DNA from: Bradyrhizobium sp. CCBAU 051011 | Lineage (GTDB): Bacteria > Pseudomonadota > Alphaproteobacteria > Rhizobiales > Xanthobacteraceae | Assembly (NCBI RefSeq): GCF_009930815.1 | Contig: NZ_CP022222.1 | Span: 8,908,501 to 8,972,500 of the forward strand | Length of the DNA: 64,000 nucleotides | Reading direction: 5' to 3' | In this document: positions 43,647 to 51,584 of the stretch, piece by piece | How positions within the stretch are numbered: position 1 is the stretch's first letter | Layout: the number at the start of each line of letters is the position of its first letter | The notes under the pieces: generated by a model | What the model was told of the DNA's origin: nothing | Database searches by the model: none | The model's input: the letters and a program-made list of their open reading frames with translations, nothing else | Made by a program: the position numbers and the translations under genes

Positions 43647-44201
43647 TCACGAGGACTTATTTCCATCTCCGGCAAGAAACCGGCCGAAGCTGCCGCGCGC
43701 AAACAGCAAGGGTTCCTGCCGATTGTAGGCGTAGGATTCGACGGCGCCGAGGAAGATGATGTGGTCGCCGCCGTAGTACCGATTGGCCGCGCGGCATTGG
43801 AAATTCGCAACGCTGTCGGTCAACACCGGCGCGTTGCCAAGCCCCGGTGTCCAGCTCACACCGGCGAACTTGTCCTCCGACGATTTTGCAAACCGCGACG
43901 CCAGCGCCTGCTGGGATGCACCGAGAACATTGACCGTGAAATGGCTGGCGTTCTGGAAGATCGTAAGTCCTTGCGAAAACATCCCCAGACTCCACAACAC
44001 CAGCGGCGGATTGAGCGAGACCGAAGCAAAGGAGTTGCAGGTCACGCCATATGGCCTTCCATCCGCGGCCATCGCGGTGACGATGGTGACGCCCGTGGCG
44101 AACGTTCCAAGCGCATTGCGAAAATCGCGTGGGTCGATCGCCGAGTTGTCGCTGGCAAGTTCATTGGCGGGATCGGCGGGATGTTTGGGTGAGTCGGACA
44201 T
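43647..44201 (-). CDS. Flavin reductase of a two-component monooxygenase (HpaC/HsaB-like)
   Basis: A 184-residue flavin reductase-like protein. FRNALGTFATGVTIVTAMAA, GVTCNSFASVSLNPPLVLWS and HFTVNVLGASQQALASRFAK carry the usual FMN-binding residues, and CRAANRYYGGDHIIFLGAVE matches the HpaC-type end with its GDH motif. It makes free reduced flavin from NAD(P)H for a monooxygenase. It lies 10 bp after the group D monooxygenase gene on the same strand, which is its natural partner, and could also supply the LLM monooxygenase nearby. Confidence 0.9.
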   Translation of the reverse strand: MSDSPKHPADPANELASDNSAIDPRDFRNALGTFATGVTIVTAMAADGRPYGVTCNSFASVSLNPPLVLWSLGMFSQGLTIFQNASHFTVNVLGASQQALASRFAKSSEDKFAGVSWTPGLGNAPVLTDSVANFQCRAANRYYGGDHIIFLGAVESYAYNRQEPLLFARGSFGRFLAGDGNKSS

Positions 44202-44211
44202 CCGCCAGGCC

Positions 44212-45438
44212 TCAGAGCGTCAGATTCTCGGACGGCAGGCCAAGCGCTACCCGTCCATAATTGGTTCCTGCCGCATCGAAATTGAATGCGAGGTGCGAAT
44301 TCACCGCGTGAGCATCGCGGAACTGCCGCTGCAGCGCGCCTGACGTGAACAGGCTGCGCGCGCCGCTTGCCGCAAACAGCAGCGAGACCGCTTCGGTGCA
44401 GAGGTTCACCGCGAAGGCGCCATCCCGCCGCAGCCTCGTCTTGCCCGCCAGATCGGGGATATAGCTCCGCCTCGCCTCCGCCATCGCATCGATGCAGTTC
44501 GTGCGCATGACGAGACGGGCCGCGTCGATCTTGGCGGATGCTTCGGCGATCTTGATTTGGGTCGTCTGCAAATCGCTGAGCTTGGCTCGGTTGTAAGTCG
44601 ACGCCCGATGCCGTGCGAGTTCGACATAGTCATTCAGACAGGCCTGGGCATTGCCCAAACCGACACCCGACAACACGTAAGGAAAGAGAGAGAAGACCGG
44701 TAGCGCATACAGCGCGTTTGGATTGACGACACTTCCCGGCGTCGGCCCGCCAGTGAGATCGCTGACTGCGACCGTCATCTTCTCCGCAACGAAGGCATCC
44801 TCGACCCATACGTCGTTCGACCCGGTACCGCCTAAGCCCGTCGCGTTCCAGGTGTCATTGATCTTGTACTGGTTCCTGTTGAGCAGGAATATCCGATATT
44901 CGATGCCATCAGCCTCATCGTCCGAAGACACCACACCCGAAAGCATGTTCCAGTCGCAAGACTCGACGCCCGACGAGAACGGCCAATGACCACGCAGGAC
45001 GTATCCGCCATCGACCTTTTGGGCGCGGCCGGCTGGAAAGATGAAGGACGACGCGATTAGCGCATCGGCATTCCTTTGCCAGACCGCGTCCTGCGCCTGC
45101 CGGTCAAACATGCCAAGCATCCAATGATGGCTCGCAAGATTGGCAAAATTCCATGCGACGGAAGCATCCGCCTGCCCCAGTGCATCGGCGCAATCGACCA
45201 GGGCGACATAGTCAAGCTCGGCACCTCCGACGCGTTTGGGCTGCACGACTCGGAATAGGCCTGCATCATGCAAATCGCGCTCGGTCTCCGGTGGCAAGCG
45301 CCGGAGTTCTTCCGTTTTTGAAGCACGATCGCGCAGCTCTGGAATCAGGGCCTTGGCTCGCGCGACCATGGCGGCATAGCCGGCCGTACCCGGTGCTCCG
45401 GGCGAACCTGCATCCGGCCTGCCGCTGTGTTCCGCCAT
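44212..45438 (-). CDS. Group D flavin-dependent monooxygenase (HsaA/acyl-CoA dehydrogenase fold)
   Basis: A 408-residue acyl-CoA dehydrogenase-fold protein of the two-component monooxygenase branch (HsaA, HpaB-like). RLPPETERDLHDAGLFRVVQ and PKRVGGAELDYVALVDCADA are the N-terminal helices; ASVAWNFANLASHHWMLGMF, KVDGGYVLRGHWPFSSGVES and NATGLGGTGSNDVWVEDAFV are the flavin-facing middle. RQFRDAHAVNSHLAFNFDAA at the end lacks the Glu base of true dehydrogenases, as expected for oxygenases. It is paired with the flavin reductase downstream. AGGAAAC precedes the ATG. The phenol- or heterocycle-type substrate is unknown. Confidence 0.88.
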   Translation of the reverse strand: MAEHSGRPDAGSPGAPGTAGYAAMVARAKALIPELRDRASKTEELRRLPPETERDLHDAGLFRVVQPKRVGGAELDYVALVDCADALGQADASVAWNFANLASHHWMLGMFDRQAQDAVWQRNADALIASSFIFPAGRAQKVDGGYVLRGHWPFSSGVESCDWNMLSGVVSSDDEADGIEYRIFLLNRNQYKINDTWNATGLGGTGSNDVWVEDAFVAEKMTVAVSDLTGGPTPGSVVNPNALYALPVFSLFPYVLSGVGLGNAQACLNDYVELARHRASTYNRAKLSDLQTTQIKIAEASAKIDAARLVMRTNCIDAMAEARRSYIPDLAGKTRLRRDGAFAVNLCTEAVSLLFAASGARSLFTSGALQRQFRDAHAVNSHLAFNFDAAGTNYGRVALGLPSENLTL

Positions 45439-45561
45439 ATGTTTCCTCGCCCGCCCCTTGCTTTTACGCCGCCCGAGCTCTGCTAGTCTACCGGCTGATC
45501 GCCAATGATCAAGGCGCGACGAGCATGGCTATTTCGCCATAAAGCACTACCCCCAAACGCC

Positions 45562-45592
45562 AAAAGGCCCGGTGGCTGATAAGCCACCGGGC
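45562..45592 (-). terminator. Rho-independent terminator, minus strand
   Basis: GCCCGGTGGC (45567-45576) and GCCACCGGGC (45583-45592) pair perfectly over 10 bp with a TGATAA loop. On the minus strand it is followed by CTTTTGG, a short U-tract. It ends transcripts from the decayed acetyltransferase gene at 45627-45965. The plus side has only AAAA upstream, so it may weakly stop transcription from both directions. Confidence 0.75.
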
Positions 45593-45626
45593 TAATGATC
45601 GAGTGAAGCACGGAACAGCAGAGCCG

Positions 45627-45965
45627 CTATTTCATGTCTTTGCGCCAGTAAAGTGTATTCGGCCATGCCCAAGGGTGCGCCGGAATGAGACAGACGGTAG
45701 CCCGCGCGAATGAAATTGTTGGCTGAGGAAATATTATTCGTGGTGTCGGACACGATCGAGAACCACTCGTTCAGACGTGCACGCGCCTCCATGGCTCGCA
45801 TCAAGCGTAGCTGAAGCCGATGTCGGCAATGCTTGCCCAGAACCCCGACGCGGCAAAAATAGCCCGCATTGATAGCGTGCGTCGACACAACGATGCCGGC
45901 GAAGCCGACGCCAGGGTATCCGCAATGCCATCGTCATCTCCGTCAACTTCGCGAAGTCGATACAT
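45627..45965 (-). pseudogene. GNAT acetyltransferase gene with internal deletion and frameshift
   Basis: Three pieces in different frames rebuild parts of one GNAT protein. The start is MYRLREVDGDDDGIADTLA. After a deletion of perhaps 35 codons the middle reads GFAGIVVSTHAINAGYFCRV, LQLRLMRAMEARARLNEWFS and IVSDTTNNISSANNFIRAGY. A further frame change leads to HPWAWPNTLYWRKDMK and a stop at 45627. The acetyl-CoA loop region (R-x-x-G-x-A/G) is largely lost, so it should be inactive. It is followed by its terminator. Confidence 0.75.
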
Positions 45966-46014
45966 TGCGCGCACCCGGTTGGAGTTCGTCGTTGGTATCC
46001 AGCTAGTCAGCAGA

Positions 46015-46767
46015 TCATTTGCCGAGCGTGGCTCTGATGCCGAGCCACACGACACCGACGAATCCCGTTACGATCATCGTGACAACCGCCTTGAAGGTAT
46101 AGCTCTGTGCCTGCTCGACGTTCCTTCGCCACCGCCGCAGGTGTTGAAAATCAGCGCGAAGCTCCCGTCGATCATCCTCGTCTATTCCAAACGACGTTAG
46201 TGTCGTCGCAACGGTCTTGAGAACCACCGCATCGATATCATCGTGACGAATCCTCTGCTGTTCGGCCAGCGTCTCAATGACCATGGCCCTGACGTCCGAC
46301 GCCTGCATCCCCGTCATCGCTTGATAATCCGCGCCACGTTCTCGAAACGTCGCTTGGCGAAATAGACCTTCACGATGCCCATCCTCAAAAGCAGCATCCT
46401 TGATGAAGGAATAGAGCACCATAAAGGCGGGGTTTTGCTGCATGAAGACGTGGTTCACGTAGTCGGTCTCCTGCTGCGCGGCGGCTTCGTCCTCGGGCCC
46501 GACCGGCTCGAACCGCATCACTTCATCGGAGCCGGCAAAGATATCCATCAGCGACGGCATCAGGCCTTCGATGGTGTCAGCGACATCGGTCGAGACCGCG
46601 CGCGAGCAGCCGTCCTGCGCTGGCATATCCTTGGACATGTCGCCAAGATAATGGTCCATCGCATCGGCGCGCTCCTCCGCCAGCCGCGCGGCCGAGATCG
46701 CAGCCAGCGCATTGGCCTTTTCGGAGGCGAGCATCGCCTTGAGATCGGAAGTGGAGATTTTCGACAT
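46015..46767 (-). CDS. Phage portal-protein fragment joined to a small phage membrane protein
   Basis: A 250-residue frame of two parts. Residues 1-125 match the N-terminus of a P22-type portal protein (GCSRAVSTDVADTIEGLMPS, LMDIFAGSDEVMRFEPVGPE, ETDYVNHVFMQQNPAFMVLY), which should be over 500 residues. From about residue 130 the sequence is another small protein (MTGMQASDVRAMVIETLAEQ onward) ending with one membrane helix (AVVTMIVTGFVGVVWLGIRA), like DUF6127-type phage proteins. A separate start for the second part at 46317 is possible. It is prophage debris with an open junction; the portal cannot assemble. Confidence 0.7.
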   Translation of the reverse strand: MSKISTSDLKAMLASEKANALAAISAARLAEERADAMDHYLGDMSKDMPAQDGCSRAVSTDVADTIEGLMPSLMDIFAGSDEVMRFEPVGPEDEAAAQQETDYVNHVFMQQNPAFMVLYSFIKDAAFEDGHREGLFRQATFRERGADYQAMTGMQASDVRAMVIETLAEQQRIRHDDIDAVVLKTVATTLTSFGIDEDDRRELRADFQHLRRWRRNVEQAQSYTFKAVVTMIVTGFVGVVWLGIRATLGK

Positions 46768-46966
46768 GAGCAAGAATCCCGCTCTTTTGAGGACTGATCG
46801 CGTGAACTGCGAACGCGAAGTGGAGAAGACAATCCGTGGGGATCGTAATGCCGTAACAGCCGCAGGTTGCGCCATCCCTGAGCCCCAAGTACAGTACGTC
46901 CAGACTTTGTCCACTAACCGGAAGCCTGGCGTTGTCACAAACCGGCACCGATCATGCGAGGGCGCC

Positions 46967-47461
46967 TTGAACGACAAACCAACGCTTCGCCGTCCCCTAG
47001 CATCGCTAGCTTTTCTGCTTGCGTTGATCTCCGGCGCGGCCGCGCCCGTCGTTGCACAGGAAATTGCGAAGACGATGCCAGATTCAGCGGAGAGATGGCA
47101 TCCAAAGGACGGCGTTTACGCAACTCCCGGTGCAGACTTCAACGATCGATGCTCGAAATTTGACGGACTTGTTCTCGGTTTGAAGTTTGATGCACTTGTC
47201 CTCGAATTGTCGCACGGGTCTGTCTCGATCGGAGAGAACAAGTGCAACATTCTCACTCGGTCGGATTGGCGCCAAAATGAGATTCATTTGAAGATGAGTT
47301 GCAACGGGAAGACCGACGCGGAAGCCATGGATCTCCGAAGAATTGACGATAGGACGATTGTAATCCGTGGTCGACACGAGCTCATGGGAGCGAGTGCGCC
47401 CGTCCAGTATTGCAGCCAGGAGGCGCAACGGGCCTATCGCGAACAACGCGCCGCAAAGTGA
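46967..47461 (+). CDS. Hypothetical exported protein
   Basis: A 164-residue protein when started at TTG 46967, which has GAGGG just upstream and gives a clean signal peptide (RRPLASLAFLLALISGAAAP, cleaved near VAQ/E). The mature domain has WHPKDGVYATPGADFNDRCS, ENKCNILTRSDWRQNEIHLK and MSCNGKTDAEAMDLRRIDDR, with IVIRGRH and YCSQEAQRAY after it: a small beta-rich fold with four Cys, likely two disulphides. Longer in-frame ATG starts lie inside the divergent phage fragment. I recall similar periplasmic proteins in rhizobia, without a known role. Confidence 0.65.
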   Translation: MNDKPTLRRPLASLAFLLALISGAAAPVVAQEIAKTMPDSAERWHPKDGVYATPGADFNDRCSKFDGLVLGLKFDALVLELSHGSVSIGENKCNILTRSDWRQNEIHLKMSCNGKTDAEAMDLRRIDDRTIVIRGRHELMGASAPVQYCSQEAQRAYREQRAAK

Positions 47462-47828
47462 TGGCAGTAGCAACCGTTATAGAGCGTGATGCGGAGTCGC
47501 TTAAGTAAGGCCGGCCAGCGTGTCACGAGGCTCGACCAATCGTGCTCCGACACTAGGCCGATGTAGGGACGCCCTTCGGCTTGTGATCGAAGCCGATCTT
47601 GCTGCAGCCTCGTTACCGCGCCTTCTTGTCCCATTCGGCGCGTCGCACCAGGGCCCAGGCCCAATCTTCGGCACCGGGTTTGGACGGCTTGTCCGGAGAT
47701 CCGAAGATCGGCCAATTGGGTGATGGTCGAAGGCTCGGACGGCGGCGCGCTCGCGACGCCCGGGCGGGGGGCGTTGGGAGTTGCGGCGTCGATGTGCGGC
47801 CGCCGTCCGATTCGAGAATTCAAAACAA

Positions 47829-47870
47829 AAAGCCCGCGGCGGATTTCTCCGCGCGGGCTTTGCAATTTTT
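47829..47870 (+). terminator. Bidirectional-looking Rho-independent terminator
   Basis: AAAGCCCGCG (47829-47838) pairs with CGCGGGCTTT (47852-47861); the inner bases CGGA/TCCG extend the stem. A T-tract (47866-47870) follows on the plus strand, and an A-rich run (47822-47831) gives a U-tract on the minus strand. It is immediately followed by the first copy of a dispersed repeat, so the hairpin may be part of that element. It lies about 370 bp after the exported-protein gene. Confidence 0.65.
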
Positions 47871-47913
47871 GCGATGATGGCGTTATGCCGGTGATTTGCC
47901 CGACATGTCAAAT
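47871..47913 (+). repeat. Dispersed repeat, copy A
   Basis: GCGATGATGGCGTTATGCCG followed by GTGATTTGCCCGACATGTCA, ending AAT. It is preceded by a GC-rich hairpin. The same core appears at 48042-48083 and 48391-48433. The 727-base interval 47462-48188 holds this copy, copy B, two hairpins and no gene I can support. A minus-strand frame ending near 47616 (EDWAWALVRRAEWDKKAR) looks like a gene C-terminus but has no supported start. Confidence 0.75.
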
Positions 47914-48004
47914 CGTTTTCGAGTGGTCAACAAATTGCGGAAAATTCGACGGAACAGTTTCGAAAAGTTGAAACCGCTTTATCTGACCTTAGTGAAATGA
48001 AAAA

Positions 48005-48083
48005 CCCGCGACCGTTTCCGGCGCGGGCATCTACGATATCGGCGATGGTGCCAATGTGCATCTGATTTGCCCGACACGTCAAG
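48005..48083 (+). repeat. Dispersed repeat, copy B, with hairpin
   Basis: A hairpin (CCCGCG at 48005-48010 with CGCGGG at 48022-48027, inner CCG/CGG) precedes GCGATGGTGCCAATGTGCAT and CTGATTTGCCCGACACGTCA (48042-48082). On the minus strand the hairpin is followed by TTTTTCATTT, so it could stop minus-strand transcription. The core GATTTGCCCGAC is identical to copies A and C, and the flanks diverge. Confidence 0.7.
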
Positions 48084-48188
48084 TGGCCCGAGCAAAACAG
48101 ATTCAGAGAGGATGGCGACATCGAAACCAAATTGTTGGGCCGTGGATGGCGCAACCTGCGGCCCGGCAGAGCGCAAGGAGGCCGTCAG

Positions 48189-48374
48189 ATGTTTTTCGTT
48201 GCTGCCGTGCTCGCAATTCTATCCGGCTTGTTCTACGCGGCGGGCCGTCATGAGATCGGCTCGCTGGGTGTCGCGATGTGCCAATACGGCAGTCCGTTCT
48301 GCGACAATCCACTGCTTGTGCTGGTGGCTGCAGGATTGGCTGCGTGCTGGGGCGCATTCGTCAGCGTGCGCTGA
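48189..48374 (+). CDS. Small two-helix membrane protein
   Basis: A 61-residue protein with AAGGAGG 6 nt before the ATG. Two hydrophobic segments, MFFVAAVLAILSGLFYAAGR and PLLVLVAAGLAACWGAFVSV, flank a short loop with two Cys (AMCQYGSPFCDNP) that could form a disulphide in the periplasm. I recall near-identical small proteins in many Bradyrhizobium genomes, without a function. It sits between two repeat copies (B and C). Confidence 0.7.
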   Translation: MFFVAAVLAILSGLFYAAGRHEIGSLGVAMCQYGSPFCDNPLLVLVAAGLAACWGAFVSVR

Positions 48375-48390
48375 AGATCCTGCGGCTTTC

Positions 48391-48433
48391 GCGATGATAC
48401 CGTTCTGCCGGTGATTTGCCCGACGAGTCAAAC
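48391..48433 (+). repeat. Dispersed repeat, copy C
   Basis: GCGATGATACCGTTCTGCCG followed by GTGATTTGCCCGACGAGTCA, ending AAC. It is close to copy A over the whole 43 bases and carries the shared GATTTGCCCGAC core. The hairpin part is eroded (CCTGCGGCTTTC only). It lies between the stop of the 61-residue membrane protein gene and the stop of the convergent gene at 48442. Confidence 0.75.
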
Positions 48434-48441
48434 GGCGCTCC

Positions 48442-48738
48442 CTACTGTGGCGCCGGGTTCACCGGGTGAACGGGCCTTGGCACAGGCGGACTAGGCTCGA
48501 CCTGCAGCTTCGGCTCGGTCGGGATGACATCCGCGCCGGCTGCGCGGGCAGCCTCGCCAGTGGTGCTGTAGTTGGCGATCACGGGGTGCTGCATTCTTGG
48601 CTTGTTCCATGGCCCATGGTCGACGATCAGCATACCGAGCACGCCGAAAATCGCGACCGCAATCGCAACCTTCAATGGCGCGCCGCCACGCCTGGTCAAT
48701 TGATCCTCGGTCAATTCCCTCGTCATCGGAAAATCCAT
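48442..48738 (-). CDS. Small single-helix protein with Pro-rich tail
   Basis: A 98-residue protein. A short N-terminal hydrophilic part (MDFPMTRELTEDQLTRRGGA) is followed by one membrane helix (VAIAVAIFGVLGMLIVDHGP) and a Pro-rich outer tail (PTEPKLQVEPSPPVPRPVHP). This suggests an inner-membrane anchor with a periplasmic tail. AGAGGAAAG precedes the ATG at 48738. It converges with the 61-residue membrane gene, separated by repeat copy C. The function is unknown. Confidence 0.6.
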   Translation of the reverse strand: MDFPMTRELTEDQLTRRGGAPLKVAIAVAIFGVLGMLIVDHGPWNKPRMQHPVIANYSTTGEAARAAGADVIPTEPKLQVEPSPPVPRPVHPVNPAPQ

Positions 48739-48894
48739 GTTGCTTTCCTCTGGCGGAGTCAAATCCCGGCGACGGCGAAAGTTCCGGATCGGCGAAGCAA
48801 CCGAGGAGGTTCCGGGAACAAATGGCATAGCCGATGTATTGTCAGGGCGTCAGCCATTGTCGGCAATGCCGAGAACCCGAGTGAGTTGCATAAC

Positions 48895-49146
48895 GTGAAT
48901 ATCGAAGAACCATCGCAGCCCGGCATGGCCGAACGCGCCATCGACACCGCGACCGATGTGTCACGCACGCTGACGGAAGTATCCACTGCGCTACAGGCCG
49001 CGGTCGGCCGTCTCAGCGACGCCATCACGGAGGCGCGGAAACCGGGAATGCCGCTCTCGACCATCAGCGCCATTACCCGCGAAGCGCCTCTGGCCAGTCT
49101 GTTCGTCGCCTTTCTGTTCGGTGTCGCGATCGGACGCCGTCGCTAA
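48895..49146 (+). CDS. Small amphipathic protein with C-terminal membrane anchor
   Basis: An 83-residue protein if started at GTG 48895; an ATG at 48925 is an alternative. The first part is helical and amphipathic (AERAIDTATDVSRTLTEVST, ALQAAVGRLSDAITEARKPG), and the C-terminus is a short hydrophobic anchor ending GVAIGRRR (PLASLFVAFLFGVAIGRRR), the pattern of DUF883/ElaB/YqjD-like ribosome- or membrane-associated proteins. The GRRR end is typical. It faces a phasin gene 8 bp away on the other strand. Confidence 0.55.
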   Translation: MNIEEPSQPGMAERAIDTATDVSRTLTEVSTALQAAVGRLSDAITEARKPGMPLSTISAITREAPLASLFVAFLFGVAIGRRR

Positions 49147-49154
49147 CAGGCGTC

Positions 49155-49508
49155 TCAGAACTTACCCTTCGTCGAGTCCTTTGCAGCCGATATGACCCCG
49201 CCGGTGATCTGCCGCATATGTTCGCCGGCGTTGGTGAACTGGCTGCGCAGGAATTCGGACTGGATCCGCATCGCCTCCTGAAGGTCGGTCGCATGGACCA
49301 GCTTGCGGGCATGCTCGAATGCAGCCTTCATGTTCTGCTCAGTAAACGACAGCGCCTGTCTGGAAATCTCCGTACCCGCGCCGGGCATCGACGTCATGGA
49401 TTTGCCGGCGGCGTCGAAGAACATGCCGAACGCCTTTTCCGCCTGATCGATGGTTTTCTCGGCCAGATCACGCAGCTCAGCCGGGACTTCGAGTTTCGGT
49501 TCAGTCAT
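49155..49508 (-). CDS. Phasin-family protein
   Basis: A 117-residue amphipathic helical protein of the phasin_2 family. PAELRDLAEKTIDQAEKAFG, TEISRQALSFTEQNMKAAFE and HARKLVHATDLQEAMRIQSE with FLRSQFTNAGEHMRQITG are the classic pattern. Phasins coat polyhydroxyalkanoate granules and block fusion. No polyhydroxyalkanoate synthase gene is adjacent. The length and the lack of a signal peptide fit a cytosolic granule protein. Confidence 0.88.
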   Translation of the reverse strand: MTEPKLEVPAELRDLAEKTIDQAEKAFGMFFDAAGKSMTSMPGAGTEISRQALSFTEQNMKAAFEHARKLVHATDLQEAMRIQSEFLRSQFTNAGEHMRQITGGVISAAKDSTKGKF

Positions 49509-49757
49509 GGTCGCTTCTCCAGTGTCGCCCTTGGCAGGTTAGCACAATTCCCAACTGCGTCTGCGCCGTATTGACCGGCCTTCGGCCGGCATGGACTTCC
49601 GCGGCCAGCACCAGACCCCCGCCCGATCCCAGGAAACAGTCCGTAACCGTACGGACGAGACGTCCGATTCCAATGGTGGCAACAGTGTGGCATAGTGATT
49701 CGGGTTCGGTGGCGTTGCGTCTCTGGTTTTGAGTCTCTCTTGGGACATGGGGATACG

Positions 49758-49943
49758 ATGCTACAAGCAATGCGACCGACGCCTACCTGCACACGTTTTC
49801 AAACCAGCATAGAAATGCCCTGCATGAAATGCGGCGCGCAGATGCGGCTGGCCACGATCGAGCCGCGCGACCAACACTACGACGTGTTGACCTACCGTTG
49901 CACGCCTTGCGACTCCGGCGAGAGCTTCCTCAAGGCGCGCTGA
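49758..49943 (+). CDS. Small zinc-ribbon protein
   Basis: A 61-residue protein with a Cys4 zinc ribbon: PCMKCGAQMRLATIEPRDQH and YRCTPCDSGESFLKAR give CxxC and CxxC. The N-terminal 18 residues are variable and the true start could be a later ATG near 49815. Such short ribbons are common and unnamed in Bradyrhizobium, sometimes tied to stress. The stop at 49943 abuts the stop of the opposite-strand gene. Confidence 0.65.
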   Translation: MLQAMRPTPTCTRFQTSIEMPCMKCGAQMRLATIEPRDQHYDVLTYRCTPCDSGESFLKAR

Positions 49944-50150
49944 CTACGAGCCGTCCACCACAGCCGTTCCGGCCGGCGTCAGCACAAGTCCCTCCTCGCG
50001 CGCTTCGACCAGACCGAGATCTGTCAATGTTCTGAGATCCTCGTCGCTGACCGGTGACAATTTCAGTCGGCGAGCCTGAATATCCCGCAACGTCCAGCGG
50101 AGACTGATCGCCTTCTCGAGGCTGAATTGAGCGAAAGGATTTTCTGCCAT
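49944..50150 (-). CDS. Small winged-helix-like protein of unknown function
   Basis: A 68-residue protein (ATG at 50150). FSLEKAISLRWTLRDIQARR, LSPVSDEDLRTLTDLGLVEA and REEGLVLTPAGTAVVDG resemble a short wing-helix domain. A longer in-frame extension upstream lacks a ribosome site and overlaps the promoter region of the next gene. It lies between the zinc-ribbon gene and the hydroxyacid oxidase gene. I cannot assign a function. Confidence 0.5.
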   Translation of the reverse strand: MAENPFAQFSLEKAISLRWTLRDIQARRLKLSPVSDEDLRTLTDLGLVEAREEGLVLTPAGTAVVDGS

Positions 50151-50310
50151 TCGCTTACCGACTAAAGGGCCATGGGGATCAGGATTATGCTCTCGGCGCC
50201 ATCCGTAGCGCAGCTGATAATGCACATACCCCCGCCAGGTTCCCTGGCGCGGGACCAGCTTCGGAAAAAACAGGGCTGTCAGGTGAAAGACCTGGCGCGG
50301 CCGCTCTTTC

Positions 50311-51444
50311 TCAATAGCGATAGGGCTCGATGTCCAGCAGTGGGAAAGCGCTGAACACGCTCGGCGGATTGGTCGCGGTCGCCGCATGAAGATAGGATTT
50401 ATTGAGCTCGGCAAAGCGGGTGACGCCGAGTAATCCCAGGCAGCGGATAACCTCATCTTCGAGAAGCTCCAGCATCCGCACGATGCCGGCCTCGCCCGCG
50501 GCCGCGAGCGCCCAGCATTGCAGCCGGCCGATCCCGACCAGATCGGCTCCGGAGGCGATTGCCTTCACGATATCGGTGCCGCGGCAGAACGAGCCATCGA
50601 CCATGATCTTGGCGCGGCCGGCGACAGCGTCGACGATTTCCGGCAAGACATGCATCGCGCCGCGTCCATGGTCGAGCTGGCGGCCGCCGTGGTTCGACAC
50701 ATAGATCCAGTCCACGCCATGGTCGAGCGCAATCGCGGCGTCTTCCGCGGTGGCAATGCCCTTGATGACCAGCGGAATTTTATATTTGTCCTTGATCAGC
50801 TTCACGGTGCGCCATTCCAGCCCCTTCTGGAAGTCGCCGCCGGTAGCCCGGATCCGGCTTTCGCGGACATAGCGCTTGGCAATATCACGCTCGCGCCGGC
50901 TGTAGTGCGCCGTATCGACGGTCAGGCAGAAGGCGGCATATCCGTTGTCGATGGTGCGGCTGACGACATCTTCGACAAAGGCATCATCGCCGCGGACATA
51001 GAGCTGGTAAATACGCAACGCGTCGGGCGCGGCCTTGGCGGTCGCCTCCAGCCCCGGTTCGGACACTGAACTCAGCATGTGAGCGGCACCGAACTGCCCC
51101 GACCCGCGCGCGACGGCGGCGCCCGAATTGGGATCGAAAATCTCAAGCGCGCCGACCGGCGCAATCATGACAGGCAAACGCAGCCGGCGGCCGAATACCT
51201 CGGTCGAGGTGTCGACCTCAGCGACATTGCGCAGCACCCGCGGCCGGAATGCAATTTCGTCGAGCGCCATCCGGTTGCGGCGCATCGTGGTCTCCGTCTC
51301 GGAGGCGCCGACGATATAGTCCCATGCGTTCTGGTTCAGCCGGGCGCGGGCCTTTTGGATGAATTCGTGGAGATTCTGGAATTCCTCGCCGCTGGCGCCG
51401 AGTTCGACATTCCTTGCCGGACGCGTGGGGGTGCCGTCATTCAT
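50311..51444 (-). CDS. FMN-dependent alpha-hydroxy acid oxidase/dehydrogenase
   Basis: A 377-residue TIM-barrel flavoenzyme of the glycolate oxidase/lactate monooxygenase/mandelate dehydrogenase family. ARARLNQNAWDYIVGASETE starts it; LRLPVMIAPVGALEIFDPNS is the FMN phosphate region; WIYVSNHGGRQLDHGRGAMH has the catalytic His and Arg (SNHGGRQLD), and IMVDGSFCRGTDIVKAIASG with DLVGIGR gives the second phosphate contacts. There is no signal or cytochrome domain, so it is soluble and uses oxygen or a soluble acceptor. The CoA-transferase gene is 140 bp upstream on the same strand. Confidence 0.92.
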   Translation of the reverse strand: MNDGTPTRPARNVELGASGEEFQNLHEFIQKARARLNQNAWDYIVGASETETTMRRNRMALDEIAFRPRVLRNVAEVDTSTEVFGRRLRLPVMIAPVGALEIFDPNSGAAVARGSGQFGAAHMLSSVSEPGLEATAKAAPDALRIYQLYVRGDDAFVEDVVSRTIDNGYAAFCLTVDTAHYSRRERDIAKRYVRESRIRATGGDFQKGLEWRTVKLIKDKYKIPLVIKGIATAEDAAIALDHGVDWIYVSNHGGRQLDHGRGAMHVLPEIVDAVAGRAKIMVDGSFCRGTDIVKAIASGADLVGIGRLQCWALAAAGEAGIVRMLELLEDEVIRCLGLLGVTRFAELNKSYLHAATATNPPSVFSAFPLLDIEPYRY

Positions 51445-51584
51445 GCTGTTTCTCTCCCATCATCTTGGCTGCACCTTAGCGGCAGACAAACGGAAAAAGC
51501 TACCGCTTTGAACGGGTTAGGCGTCATGCAAAAAGCAGGGACGCCATTCGTTTGCGAGATGCGGTGATGCCGAGGTCAGCAATC

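Noticed and set aside
47616..47770. Minus-strand gene C-terminus (EDWAWALVRRAEWDKKAR)
   Set aside because: There is no supported start or family, and the upstream frame is Arg-rich and shadow-like.
47462..48440. CRISPR array suggested by three repeats in this interval
   Set aside because: The repeats are 43 bases long, diverged, irregularly spaced (about 130 and 310 bases apart) and linked to hairpins; no cas genes are present.
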